In this document: in pieces, positions 16,161 through 23,586 of the stretch
Layout of the letters: each line of letters opens with the position of its first letter
How positions within the stretch are numbered: the stretch's first letter is position 1
Notes under the pieces: generated by a model
What the model saw: only the letters and a program-made list of their open reading frames with translations
What the model was told of the DNA's origin: nothing
The model's database searches: none
Position numbers and translations under genes: made by a program
Assembly: GCA_017938365.1 (NCBI GenBank)
Contig: JAGBBT010000049.1
Coordinates: forward strand, 1 to 33,632
Reading direction: 5' to 3'
Length of the DNA stretch: 33,632 nucleotides
Origin: Treponema sp.
GTDB lineage: Bacteria; Spirochaetota; Spirochaetia; Treponematales; Treponemataceae

Positions 16161-18234
16161 TACTTTCCAAAATTTGAGCAAAAATATACTTTCCAATTCT
16201 AACAGCAATAATACTTCTGTTATTACTATCAACTATTGTAGAAACACCTTGATCGGTATTTTGGTTAACATATTTTAAAACTTTATCATTATCATCCCGT
16301 AATCCAACCTTACCAAGCCAATAAATGTCTTTAGTCGCGGCTTTAATTACAGGAAGAATTTTATTTTTATTTTTAACTTTTACAGGTTGTCCATTTTCAT
16401 GAAAAATTATCACTTCCTCGTTAGTAAAAGGCTGATGAAAAAGTGATTGTTCAGTAAATCCATTTCCGTCTTGATTTGGTATTTTCTTATAACAAATATC
16501 CCATTTTCCATCATTATCTAAATCCCATGAAGAAACTTTACCTTCACCTTCTAAATATTCCTCCGTAAAATCAGGAATAGTATCACCATTTTGGTCTATT
16601 TGAATCATTTTTACATAAAGTCCAGTACCAGATGTAGGCAAACCAAAAAGATTCGTCATAATCTGCTTTTCATCTTTTTCAGAAATTACATTTTGAACTC
16701 TATCTGAAAAATAACCATATTTTTCTGTTGTTTCAAAAATTCCATCTCCATCCATATCAACAGTTCTAAAAGTTGGCAAACCAATTTCAAAATATGACTG
16801 AGCATACATTATTTCATTTTCAAAATATCTTGCAATTTGAGGAACCCCATCTAACATACTTACTTTTATATATGAATTTTTCCTTTCTTGAGTTGGAATA
16901 ACATAACTAGAAGCAGCCTTTATTAATTCATCTCCACTAACAACAGAAGTAGAATCAAGTAATGTCGGAATAAAAAATTCTATTCCAAACAATGAACTCA
17001 ACTCTTTATCTGCAATTATTGAAAATGGTGTCCAGCTTAAAACTTCGGAAACAAGATTAAATGTTAAATCAAAAGTATTATTTTCTAACTTGTAAACTGC
17101 TTTTTGAATTAAAGGCCAATTTCCATATTCTATATCAACCCCACCTTCTGTGAGATAAACGATAAGAGGTACACCAAAATCACAATCCGCAGACCATTCA
17201 TTTTCATCATCTTGATTTTCATCATAAATTATATTTTTAGGACGACCTCGATTATATTGAACAACTAAATTATATGTTAAATCACCATCAGTATCAAAAT
17301 AAATTGTACCGTTATACGAATTCAAATATTTTCCAAATTCGATTTTTGATTCTTCAGTTTTTAACAATGAGGCAAAATCAATTAAAATCGAATAATCAAT
17401 AGACTTATCTGCAAACTGATAAAAATAATCCAAAGCCTTATGTTCATCTAATAATCCATTTTTTAAGGCCTCAATAGCATATAATGGAGATTTTAATGAT
17501 CTTGCATTAAAGGATTTTAATAAACGAATTTTTCTTTCACCTTCAGAAAACAATGCCGAATAAATCTCAAGATCTGTTTTTACATTTTTGTATTGTGATA
17601 AATTAAGAATAAACGAATCAGCGATTTTTGAATTTTCAGAATTTCTTCCACCTAAAGCATATTCATATCTAAAAAAAATTTCTGCAAATCTATCATCATC
17701 TGGATATATGCGACGAGCAGCATCAATTTTTTCTCTAGCTTTATTTATTTGATTACTATTGTAATAAGATTTTATTCTTATATATTCCGCATCAGCAGAA
17801 TATATAAACGGTTTTTGATCAAGAACAACTAAAGCTTGTTCAAAAGACCTAGTTGAACATAATAAATCTGCATACAAAACTCTCGCATTTTCTTTATTAT
17901 AATCGACCCATTCACATTCTGTTAAAGATTTTACAATAAGAGGGATAACTTTTGACTTAGATTCACCCAAATATAAATTTGAAACAGCCTTTATATACCA
18001 TAAGTCAGCAACAGAATCATCATATGCTAAACCTAAAGCTGAATTATTATTTGCTTCATCCCATTTTTTTTCTCCAGCATACTGCTGAGCTAATAGAAGA
18101 TATCTTATTGCCGTACGACGATTTGCAGAAGACAAATTCTGAGAATAAATATCAAAACAAAAAAGGAAAATAAAAAAAGAAAAAATAAAAAAAGAAATAT
18201 GTTTTTTCGATTGTCTCATATATATAGAATACAT
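16138..18234 (-). CDS. Secreted TPR protein with Asp-rich (DxDGDG-like) loops
   Basis: A 698-residue protein of unknown function. A signal peptide (SFFIFSFFIFLFCF, then SQN) suggests export. Residues about 40-190 are TPR-like helical repeats (RYLLLAQQYAGEKKWDEANN and related units). The C-terminal half carries several Asp/Gly loops like calcium-binding FG-GAP or EF-hand-type turns: DTDGD (314), DMDGDG (493), DQNGD (547), DLDNDG (571). It is cotranscribed with the following protease gene, which it overlaps. Neither possible ATG (18234 or 18219) has a ribosome-binding site, and the first lies only 11 bases after the rplY terminator. A scaffold or substrate-presenting partner for the protease is speculation. 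Confidence 0.75.
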   Translation of the reverse strand: MYSIYMRQSKKHISFFIFSFFIFLFCFDIYSQNLSSANRRTAIRYLLLAQQYAGEKKWDEANNNSALGLAYDDSVADLWYIKAVSNLYLGESKSKVIPLIVKSLTECEWVDYNKENARVLYADLLCSTRSFEQALVVLDQKPFIYSADAEYIRIKSYYNSNQINKAREKIDAARRIYPDDDRFAEIFFRYEYALGGRNSENSKIADSFILNLSQYKNVKTDLEIYSALFSEGERKIRLLKSFNARSLKSPLYAIEALKNGLLDEHKALDYFYQFADKSIDYSILIDFASLLKTEESKIEFGKYLNSYNGTIYFDTDGDLTYNLVVQYNRGRPKNIIYDENQDDENEWSADCDFGVPLIVYLTEGGVDIEYGNWPLIQKAVYKLENNTFDLTFNLVSEVLSWTPFSIIADKELSSLFGIEFFIPTLLDSTSVVSGDELIKAASSYVIPTQERKNSYIKVSMLDGVPQIARYFENEIMYAQSYFEIGLPTFRTVDMDGDGIFETTEKYGYFSDRVQNVISEKDEKQIMTNLFGLPTSGTGLYVKMIQIDQNGDTIPDFTEEYLEGEGKVSSWDLDNDGKWDICYKKIPNQDGNGFTEQSLFHQPFTNEEVIIFHENGQPVKVKNKNKILPVIKAATKDIYWLGKVGLRDDNDKVLKYVNQNTDQGVSTIVDSNNRSIIAVRIGKYIFAQILESNENNESN

Positions 18235-18245
18235 TGTTTTAAAGC

Positions 18246-18275
18246 AAAAAAAAAGTCCCCATACGGAGACTTTTT
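18246..18275 (-). terminator. Intrinsic terminator of rplY
   Basis: On the minus strand an 11-bp stem AAAAAGTCTCC/GGGGACTTTTT (one G-U pair) with a GTAT loop is followed by nine T residues. It lies 20 bases after the rplY stop codon. Confidence 0.92.
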
Positions 18276-18295
18276 ATCTTCAAATAAAAGAAAAA

Positions 18296-18847
18296 TTAAC
18301 GAGGTGCAGCAACACTTACAAGAGAAGCATCAGCTGGTGTAAGAACAGTAATATTATCACCTAAATTAACATCTTTTACACAAAGTACATCACCAATATT
18401 TACTTTTGTTACATCAACAACAACGCGTACTGGCATATCTTTTGGAAGACATTTAACTTTGATTTCTGGTGTGTGTTTAACCATGAATCCACCCTTAAGA
18501 ACACCAGCAGGTGTACCAGAGTATTGTACTTTGAATGTACGAACAACAGGCTTTTTATTGCTAACAACAAAGAAATCAGCATGAAGAACAGAATCTGTAA
18601 TAATATCATATTCTGTATCACGAATGAATGCATCACAAGGTTTACCATCTACAACTAAAGATACAAGAGTTGTAGCAGTGATTGAACGCCATACTTTGTT
18701 AAACTGAACTGCATCAATATCAAGAGATACAGCTTTTCCATCTTCGTCATACATAACAGCAGGAATACGACCGTTAGCACGGAGTTGTCTAGCAACCTTT
18801 TTACCTGTTTCCTTACGTGTTTTTGCATCAACTACTAATTGTTCCAT
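18296..18847 (-). CDS. rplY: 50S ribosomal protein L25, CTC form
   Basis: 5S rRNA-binding ribosomal protein of 183 residues with the extra C-terminal beta domain of the general-stress CTC type. The N-terminal L25 domain (about 1-90) has KTRKETGKKVARQLRANGRIPAVMY-type residues, and the C-terminal domain contains the VVRTFKVQYSGTPAGVLKGG motif. The ATG is preceded by a strong AAGGAG seven bases upstream. tRNA-Gln lies just upstream on the same strand with no promoter visible between, so it is probably expressed with the ispE-spoVG-tRNA transcript, with a hairpin in its leader. A clear terminator follows. Confidence 0.96.
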   Translation of the reverse strand: MEQLVVDAKTRKETGKKVARQLRANGRIPAVMYDEDGKAVSLDIDAVQFNKVWRSITATTLVSLVVDGKPCDAFIRDTEYDIITDSVLHADFFVVSNKKPVVRTFKVQYSGTPAGVLKGGFMVKHTPEIKVKCLPKDMPVRVVVDVTKVNIGDVLCVKDVNLGDNITVLTPADASLVSVAAPR

Positions 18848-18875
18848 TTAAGGACTCCTTATTTAAAAAAATTTT

Positions 18876-18911
18876 GAGCAGTCATCAAAAACAAAGTTTT
18901 GCCAGCTGCTC
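18876..18911 (-). other. Hairpin between tRNA-Gln and rplY
   Basis: GAGCAG/CTGCTC arms enclose 24 bases that can pair further (CAAAA with TTTTG). On the minus strand the arm is followed by AAAATTTTTTTA. It may be a weak terminator, a tRNA 3' processing structure or an attenuator in the rplY leader. Confidence 0.45.
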
Positions 18912-18920
18912 TTAATTTAG

Positions 18921-18993
18921 CTGGGACGACAGGATTCGAACCTGTGGAATACCGGCACCAAAAGCCGGGGGCTTACCGCTTGCCGACGTCCCA
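18921..18993 (-). tRNA. tRNA-Gln (anticodon TTG)
   Basis: A 73-base cloverleaf on the minus strand. The acceptor TGGGACG pairs with CGTCCCA, the anticodon arm CCGGC-TTTTGGT-GCCGG exposes TTG, and the T arm is ACAGG-TTCGAAT-CCTGT. The discriminator is G and CCA is not encoded. It begins 12 bases after the spoVG stop codon with no promoter in between, so it is most likely cut out of a polycistronic message. Confidence 0.97.
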
Positions 18994-19005
18994 AAATATA
19001 CAATA

Positions 19006-19296
19006 TTAATCTTCCTTGCCGTCTACATCATCAGTCAATTCTACATGACCAGCATTATATTCAGCAAGAATTTTATTTTGCAAAGCCTCTCTAAACTCAG
19101 GACTAATTGGATGAGCAACATCCTTATATTCCCCAGTAGATGTCTTACGACTTGGCATTGCAATAAAAAGTCCCGTCTTACCTTCAATAATTTTTACATT
19201 ATGAACGACGAAACAATTATCAAAAGTTACAGTTACATAAGCTTTTAGCTTACCTTCAGCTGTTATCTTTCTAATTCGTAATTCAGATACTTCCAT
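19006..19296 (-). CDS. spoVG: SpoVG family RNA/DNA-binding regulator
   Basis: A 96-residue protein. The start is fixed at 19296 by GGAGG eight bases upstream; a longer frame to 19341 would overlap ispE. The sequence is typical: [11 protein letters not shown] start, then [32 protein letters not shown], and [11 protein letters not shown] with a short acidic tail. SpoVG proteins bind nucleic acids and act as global post-transcriptional or DNA-level regulators, as shown in Borrelia and Firmicutes. It lies between ispE (37 bases upstream) and tRNA-Gln. Confidence 0.96.
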   Translation of the reverse strand: MEVSELRIRKITAEGKLKAYVTVTFDNCFVVHNVKIIEGKTGLFIAMPSRKTSTGEYKDVAHPISPEFREALQNKILAEYNAGHVELTDDVDGKED

Positions 19297-19333
19297 ATGA
19301 CAATCCTCCGCTGCACATATATAAGCTAATTCA

Positions 19334-20203
19334 TTATGCAATCACACAATGAATCCAACTTTTTCTCAGCTGCACAAAAGCTCGTTCACATTCTTCTTTG
19401 GAAGAATAAACCCCAAATACAGTTGCACCAGAACCCGACATATCGGACCATAACGCACCAGTATTCTTTATATCCTGCAAAGCTTTACCAATAACAGGAT
19501 ACTTTTGTACAAGAACAGACGTAAAACTATTTATAAACGACCATTCACTTACTGATCCTCTATAAATATACTCTAAATCTGCTAGTTTCGGACAGGAAGT
19601 TTTTTTTCCTGACTCATATGAATCATCCAAAAGTCCATAAGCTTCTTTTGTAGAACTATGCACATTTGGAAAAATAAGCACAAAATACAAATCAGACCTT
19701 GGTTTTATTGCTTTTACAATATCTCCTCGACCTGTTACAACAGCACAACCCGTTCCATTCTCATCTTCACCACAATAAAGAAAGAAAAAAACATCACTTC
19801 CCACTCGAGAAGCAACTGCATCTGACAATTCATTGGTAAGCTCAACTTTATTTAAATAAGCTAATGCTTTTAAAAATGAAGCTGCATCCGAAGATCCACC
19901 ACCAAGACCACCACCCATAGGAATGACTTTTTGCAATTTTACAAAAACTCCTTTCCTACAACCAGTTAAATCACAGAATGCATCATATGTTTTAGAAAAA
20001 GTATTTTCTGTTGGAAGAATTAAATCTCCACCATCTAAAATACAATTCCCATTTCCATTTATAAAACTAACATCAAGTACATCAGCTAATTTTACAGTCT
20101 GAAAAATACTCTCGATATCATGAAACCCATCACTACGAGCTGGGAGAACATTTAAACCAATATTCACCTTAGCTGGTGCAAGTACCCTAATATCAGATAA
20201 CAT
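19334..20203 (-). CDS. ispE: 4-diphosphocytidyl-2-C-methyl-D-erythritol kinase
   Basis: GHMP-family kinase of the non-mevalonate isoprenoid pathway; phosphorylates CDP-methylerythritol. It is 289 residues, the normal size. The N-terminal [11 protein letters not shown] carries Lys12, the ATP-binding loop [14 protein letters not shown] spans 95-108 with Asp106, and a third GHMP motif ([11 protein letters not shown]) is near the C-terminus. It is the first gene of the ispE-spoVG-tRNA-Gln-rplY group. A near-perfect promoter (20212-20240) ends eight bases before the ATG and there is no ribosome-binding site, so translation from a leaderless or 1-2-base leader message is likely. Confidence 0.96.
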   Translation of the reverse strand: MLSDIRVLAPAKVNIGLNVLPARSDGFHDIESIFQTVKLADVLDVSFINGNGNCILDGGDLILPTENTFSKTYDAFCDLTGCRKGVFVKLQKVIPMGGGLGGGSSDAASFLKALAYLNKVELTNELSDAVASRVGSDVFFFLYCGEDENGTGCAVVTGRGDIVKAIKPRSDLYFVLIFPNVHSSTKEAYGLLDDSYESGKKTSCPKLADLEYIYRGSVSEWSFINSFTSVLVQKYPVIGKALQDIKNTGALWSDMSGSGATVFGVYSSKEECERAFVQLRKSWIHCVIA

Positions 20204-20211
20204 ATGTTTGC

Positions 20212-20240
20212 ATTATACAAATTTCAAAGATTAAAGTCAA
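20212..20240 (-). promoter_or_regulatory. ispE: Promoter of ispE (candidate leaderless start)
   Basis: Minus strand TTGACT, exactly 17 bases, then TATAAT; only GCAAACAT separates the -10 box from the ATG. With the usual 6-8-base distance the transcript starts at or within two bases of the start codon. Confidence 0.85.
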
Positions 20241-20315
20241 TCAATCTAATATTAAATATCAAATAAAAAAAAATTCTAATTTTTCATAATAAATAAAAAA
20301 GTAAAAGTAACCTAA

Positions 20316-20345
20316 TTGACATAACCTTACTTTCAAATTTATATT
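20316..20345 (+). promoter_or_regulatory. Promoter of the acidic small-protein gene
   Basis: TTGACA followed after 18 bases by TATATT (or after 17 by TTATAT). It gives a leader of about 30 bases containing the AAGGA site of the gene at 20382. Confidence 0.75.
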
Positions 20346-20381
20346 TTCCATACACGCTTTAAATTTTACAAGGATGGCATT

Positions 20382-20630
20382 ATGTTCAGTGAAAGTGAAT
20401 TATTAGACGGTTCATTTACAGGGTCTGGTTTTTCATACGATGATGAATACGATGACGACTATGCAGAATCTGATGATTTTACAGAGTACGATGACGATTC
20501 ATTAAACGAGTTTGAAGACGAAGATATGTACGATGATGGTTTTGATGATGAGCTTGAAGAAGACATTGACGATTATGTTGATGATTCAGAGGATAACAGC
20601 TTTATCGATGAAGATTTTGATTACGAATAA
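20382..20630 (+). CDS. Extremely acidic 82-residue protein, unknown function
   Basis: I recognise no family. By my count 40 of 82 residues are Asp (26) or Glu (14), and there is no Lys, Arg, His, Pro, Gln, Cys or Trp. The rest are mostly Tyr, Phe, Ser and Gly, with short repeats such as DDEYDDDY. It has no signal peptide or membrane segment and is probably disordered. It is a real gene: promoter TTGACA/TATATT, AAGGA seven to eight bases before the ATG, and a strong terminator after the stop. It stands alone between ispE and rsfS. A nucleic-acid mimic, a chaperone for basic proteins, or a cation buffer are possible but unproven roles. Confidence 0.82.
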   Translation: MFSESELLDGSFTGSGFSYDDEYDDDYAESDDFTEYDDDSLNEFEDEDMYDDGFDDELEEDIDDYVDDSEDNSFIDEDFDYE

Positions 20631-20645
20631 AGTTGTTTGAAAATC

Positions 20646-20700
20646 ATGGGAAGCGGGAAAAAGTGGTCACACACATTTTTTCCAGCCTCCCATTTTTTTT
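20646..20700 (+). terminator. Intrinsic terminator of the acidic-protein gene
   Basis: A long stem built from ATGGGA/TCCCAT, GC/GC and GGAAAAA/TTTTTTCC with single mismatches, followed by at least seven T residues on the plus strand. The T-run reaches the stop codon of the convergent rsfS. In the other direction the hairpin lacks a good T-tract. Confidence 0.9.
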
Positions 20701-21068
20701 TATTCAACAAAACTTTCGCGAGTAAAAGTTCCTGCATGCCATAATTTTTCTAAATCATAAAAATTTCTAGCATCTTCAGACATAAGATGAACAACAACAG
20801 GTCCTATATCTATTAAATTCCAGTCGTCACCACCTGAAGTTTTATTATGTGTTAAATGAATTTGCATATCATTTTCTTTTACATATTCTTTAACCAATTT
20901 TTCCAAACCTTGCCAATGAGCAGAACTTTTTATAGTTACAATTACAAAATAATCTGTCCAACTATTCAATTTAGAAACATCAATAACAGTTACATTTTCT
21001 CCCTTTCCGTCTTGCATTAAACGAGCAATTTCAAATGCCTGAGTTTTTACATTTTTTTCTAATGCCAT
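20700..21068 (-). CDS. rsfS: Ribosomal silencing factor RsfS
   Basis: A 122-residue member of the RsfS/Iojap family, which binds L14 on the large subunit and blocks subunit joining under nutrient limitation. Typical residues: DVSKLNSWTDYFVIVTIKSSAHWQGL in the first half, GGDDWNLIDIGPVVVHLMSEDARNFYDLEKLW in the second (both continuous, partial quotes). AGGAG lies nine bases before the ATG. It is the last gene of the obgE-nadD-yqeK-LCP-rsfS series, in the place where rsfS often lies behind nadD-yqeK in other bacteria. Confidence 0.95.
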   Translation of the reverse strand: MALEKNVKTQAFEIARLMQDGKGENVTVIDVSKLNSWTDYFVIVTIKSSAHWQGLEKLVKEYVKENDMQIHLTHNKTSGGDDWNLIDIGPVVVHLMSEDARNFYDLEKLWHAGTFTRESFVE

Positions 21069-21116
21069 ACAATTATTCTCCTAAAAATAAATATATACAG
21101 TTTGTAACACAAACAT

Positions 21117-22316
21117 TTATTTTACATAACGACCATCAAAATCTTTTCCAAGTATAATTGTAAAATCTACATTGGAATCAGATTCAATACCCGATGATTC
21201 AGGTTTTACACTTTCTTCTATAATGTTTGTACAATGAATAAAATTACCTAAATTTTTAGCAATATCAATATTACCAATATGATTAATAATTTTTGTTTCT
21301 TCATAATCATTTCTATCTGCATTTATTGTACTCAAAACATCATATCCAGCACTTTTTAATAAAGCCGCAGTGTTTCTTGCTAAACCTTGAACTGTTGTAC
21401 CATTCTGAATCTCTAAAACATAAATTCTATTAATTTTAGTATCGTCTAAAGATGTTAAAGAAGTCATTGCCTGCATCACAACATCTTTTATTAACTGACC
21501 ATCATAATACGGAAATAACAAAACCTTTCCATCAACAACACGCTTTGCCCCAGTAATATTCTGAGGAACAATACTTTCTGAATCAACATTTGAAATTTCA
21601 ATTAATAATTTACGAAGTTCTTCTTCCTCTAAATTCGATTTCATTTTATTAAAAAAATAACTAAAAACTTCTTTGTTTTTTATCTTTTTAAGATTATTTT
21701 TTAGAGAACTCAAAAACGACACCATTACATTCTGTCTTCGTTCTTGAAGTTCTTCATCACTTTCTTCAGGTCGCAAATAATCTAAGTATGTAACAATTTT
21801 ATCTCCATCTAAAGTTACAGCACCACTTGGTAACAACCAATAATCCCCATCAGGCTTTTTTATATCAACAGGAGAAGGAACAAATACTTTTAACCCACCC
21901 AACAAATCTGTTAATTCGCTGAATTTAGAAAGATTAATATCAATATAAAAAGGAATTTCTTGTCCAATAAGTTTTTCAATCTCGCTTTTATAAGTTTCAA
22001 TTCCCTTTTCAGTATAAACAGCATCTATTCTATCAACCCGCCCAATACTTTGAAAAATAGCACCTGTATTTCCAAGAATATTTATCAAAGCACCTTTTTT
22101 TGAAACAGGATAATAAATAAAAATATCGGTAAACAAAACTTGATCTTTATCTTCTACAACAAAAAGTGATTTTATAACTTGATTTTCTTTTAATTTCTGA
22201 TTATCAGTATCTGACTTCAATGAAATAAAAATAAACGAAAATACACTTGCTAAAATAACAAATATTATTAATAAAAAAATATGTTCTTTTCCATTTGTAA
22301 TTTTATTCAATCGCAT
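21117..22316 (-). CDS. LytR-CpsA-Psr (LCP) family protein with LytR_C domain
   Basis: A 399-residue membrane-anchored protein: one N-terminal membrane helix (IFLLIIFVILASVFSFIFIS), an LCP-like domain (about 55-235) and a LytR C-terminal domain (about 300-390, IYVLEIQNGTTVQGLARNTAALLKSAGYDV in part). In Gram-positives LCP enzymes ligate polymers to peptidoglycan. Here the LCP domain is divergent: the usual SIPRDT-like strand is replaced by INILGNTGAIF, although the helix with ERRQNVM, which carries conserved arginines, remains. Activity and acceptor are therefore uncertain. The gene lies between yqeK and rsfS on the same strand. Confidence 0.83.
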   Translation of the reverse strand: MRLNKITNGKEHIFLLIIFVILASVFSFIFISLKSDTDNQKLKENQVIKSLFVVEDKDQVLFTDIFIYYPVSKKGALINILGNTGAIFQSIGRVDRIDAVYTEKGIETYKSEIEKLIGQEIPFYIDINLSKFSELTDLLGGLKVFVPSPVDIKKPDGDYWLLPSGAVTLDGDKIVTYLDYLRPEESDEELQERRQNVMVSFLSSLKNNLKKIKNKEVFSYFFNKMKSNLEEEELRKLLIEISNVDSESIVPQNITGAKRVVDGKVLLFPYYDGQLIKDVVMQAMTSLTSLDDTKINRIYVLEIQNGTTVQGLARNTAALLKSAGYDVLSTINADRNDYEETKIINHIGNIDIAKNLGNFIHCTNIIEESVKPESSGIESDSNVDFTIILGKDFDGRYVK

Positions 22317-22346
22317 TTTCTATGACCTTCCTTATTTATCTTTCTT

Positions 22347-22952
22347 TTAAACTTTATGAATCAAATTGCTATGTTCAACTTTTAAGGACTCCAACAATTC
22401 ATCACGTAACATAAAAGAAACTAGAGCAACAACCTTTCCGCGTTTTTCTAAATAATCAATATTCTCTTGTACAACACTATAAGTTATTTCATCTAAACTT
22501 AAAGAAAAAAGTCTATGTCTATACTCATCAGTAGATTGAGGTCTTTCAGGTTCTATTTTATCAGCAACAAAAAGAAGTTTCCCCAAATCGCATAAACAAC
22601 TACCACCAAAAGTATGATTTGCAATAGCTTCTTTTATATCAACATCTGTCACACCAAATTTTTCTTCGATTAAAACAGCGGCAGCTCTTCCGTGTAACAA
22701 CGATTTTTTTTCCTGTTCTAATAATGTAATTTTTTTACCATCTTTCTTAGCCAATTCAACCATAAGATCAGTATTTATTTCTTTGCACATATCATGTGCA
22801 ATTCCTGCCAAATACCCTTTTTCTTTATCAAGGCCATATCTTTCACACAGAAGAACAAGAGTTTGCGCTGTACGAACAGAATGCTCATATCGTTTCACAG
22901 AAACAACATTTTTTACATATTCTTCTATTTCATTTATAAGAATTGAATCCAT
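22347..22952 (-). CDS. yqeK: YqeK-type HD-domain hydrolase (symmetrical Ap4A hydrolase family)
   Basis: About 201 residues. The start is set at 22952 by AGGA six bases upstream; a longer frame to 22997 lies inside nadD. HD-domain metal ligands are visible in YEHSVRTA, GIAHDMCKE, HGRAA and NHTFG, with VADKIEPERP late in the domain. Members hydrolyse diadenosine tetraphosphate into two ADP. It overlaps the end of nadD by 23 bases, the classical nadD-yqeK pairing, so coupled translation is likely. Confidence 0.92.
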   Translation of the reverse strand: MDSILINEIEEYVKNVVSVKRYEHSVRTAQTLVLLCERYGLDKEKGYLAGIAHDMCKEINTDLMVELAKKDGKKITLLEQEKKSLLHGRAAAVLIEEKFGVTDVDIKEAIANHTFGGSCLCDLGKLLFVADKIEPERPQSTDEYRHRLFSLSLDEITYSVVQENIDYLEKRGKVVALVSFMLRDELLESLKVEHSNLIHKV

Positions 22953-23586
22953 ATAACTTCCTTTTTTCAATATAATTAAAAACTTCCTCACATACAAGAT
23001 AACGCCATGCTTTACCTTTGTTTATTCTTGCTCTAATATCAGTTGATGAAATAGAAACCATAGGATTTGATAACTTTTTATACTCAAACTGAAAAAAATC
23101 TTCTGGTAGCTTTATACTATCATCAACAAACAAACCTTTTGCCTTATTTGCAAAGGAAGAATCTGTTTCAAAATCTTTTGATCGCGTCGCTAAAATTAAA
23201 TCACATTTAGATGCTAGTTTTTCAGAATTTTTCCACTTATCAAAATTATTTAATAAATCTGAACCAATAATTAATCCTATTTTTCCTGTTAAGAGATTTT
23301 TATACTTTTCTTCTAAATAACAAACAGTATCCCAAGTAAAAGAAATCCCTCCTCTATCCAACTCACAACTTTCAACCTCAAAACGAGGATCATTTTTTAC
23401 AGCAAGTTTTACCATTTCCAATCTATCTTTATCATCAATAGACAGATTCATTTCTTTATGAGGTGGATTATATACAGGAATAAATAAAACTTTATCATAA
23501 TTTAATTCTGTACAAACAAAATCCGCTAGAATCAAATGTCCTATATGAATAGGATTAAAACTACCACCTAAAATAGCAATTTTCAA
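22930..23586 (-). CDS. nadD: Nicotinate-nucleotide adenylyltransferase
   Basis: Makes deamido-NAD from nicotinate mononucleotide and ATP. A 218-residue nucleotidyltransferase fold with GGSFNPIHIGHL near the N-terminus, PVYNPPHK, and SSTDIRARI (the ISSTxIR motif) near the C-terminus. The start codon is TTG, which overlaps the obgE stop in the four bases TTGA; a GGA lies eight bases upstream inside obgE. A TTG start with an overlapping stop suggests translational coupling and modest expression. Confidence 0.95.
   Translation of the reverse strand: MKIAILGGSFNPIHIGHLILADFVCTELNYDKVLFIPVYNPPHKEMNLSIDDKDRLEMVKLAVKNDPRFEVESCELDRGGISFTWDTVCYLEEKYKNLLTGKIGLIIGSDLLNNFDKWKNSEKLASKCDLILATRSKDFETDSSFANKAKGLFVDDSIKLPEDFFQFEYKKLSNPMVSISSTDIRARINKGKAWRYLVCEEVFNYIEKRKLYGFNSYK

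Noticed and set aside
19297..19341. Longer spoVG start at 19341
   Set aside because: The GGAGG site and the conserved MEVSELRI start place the real start at 19296.
21099..21113. Small hairpin GTTTGT/ACAAAC as a terminator of the LCP gene
   Set aside because: Only six pairs, AT-rich, with no T-run after it; noted only for its likeness to the arm at 33138-33152.
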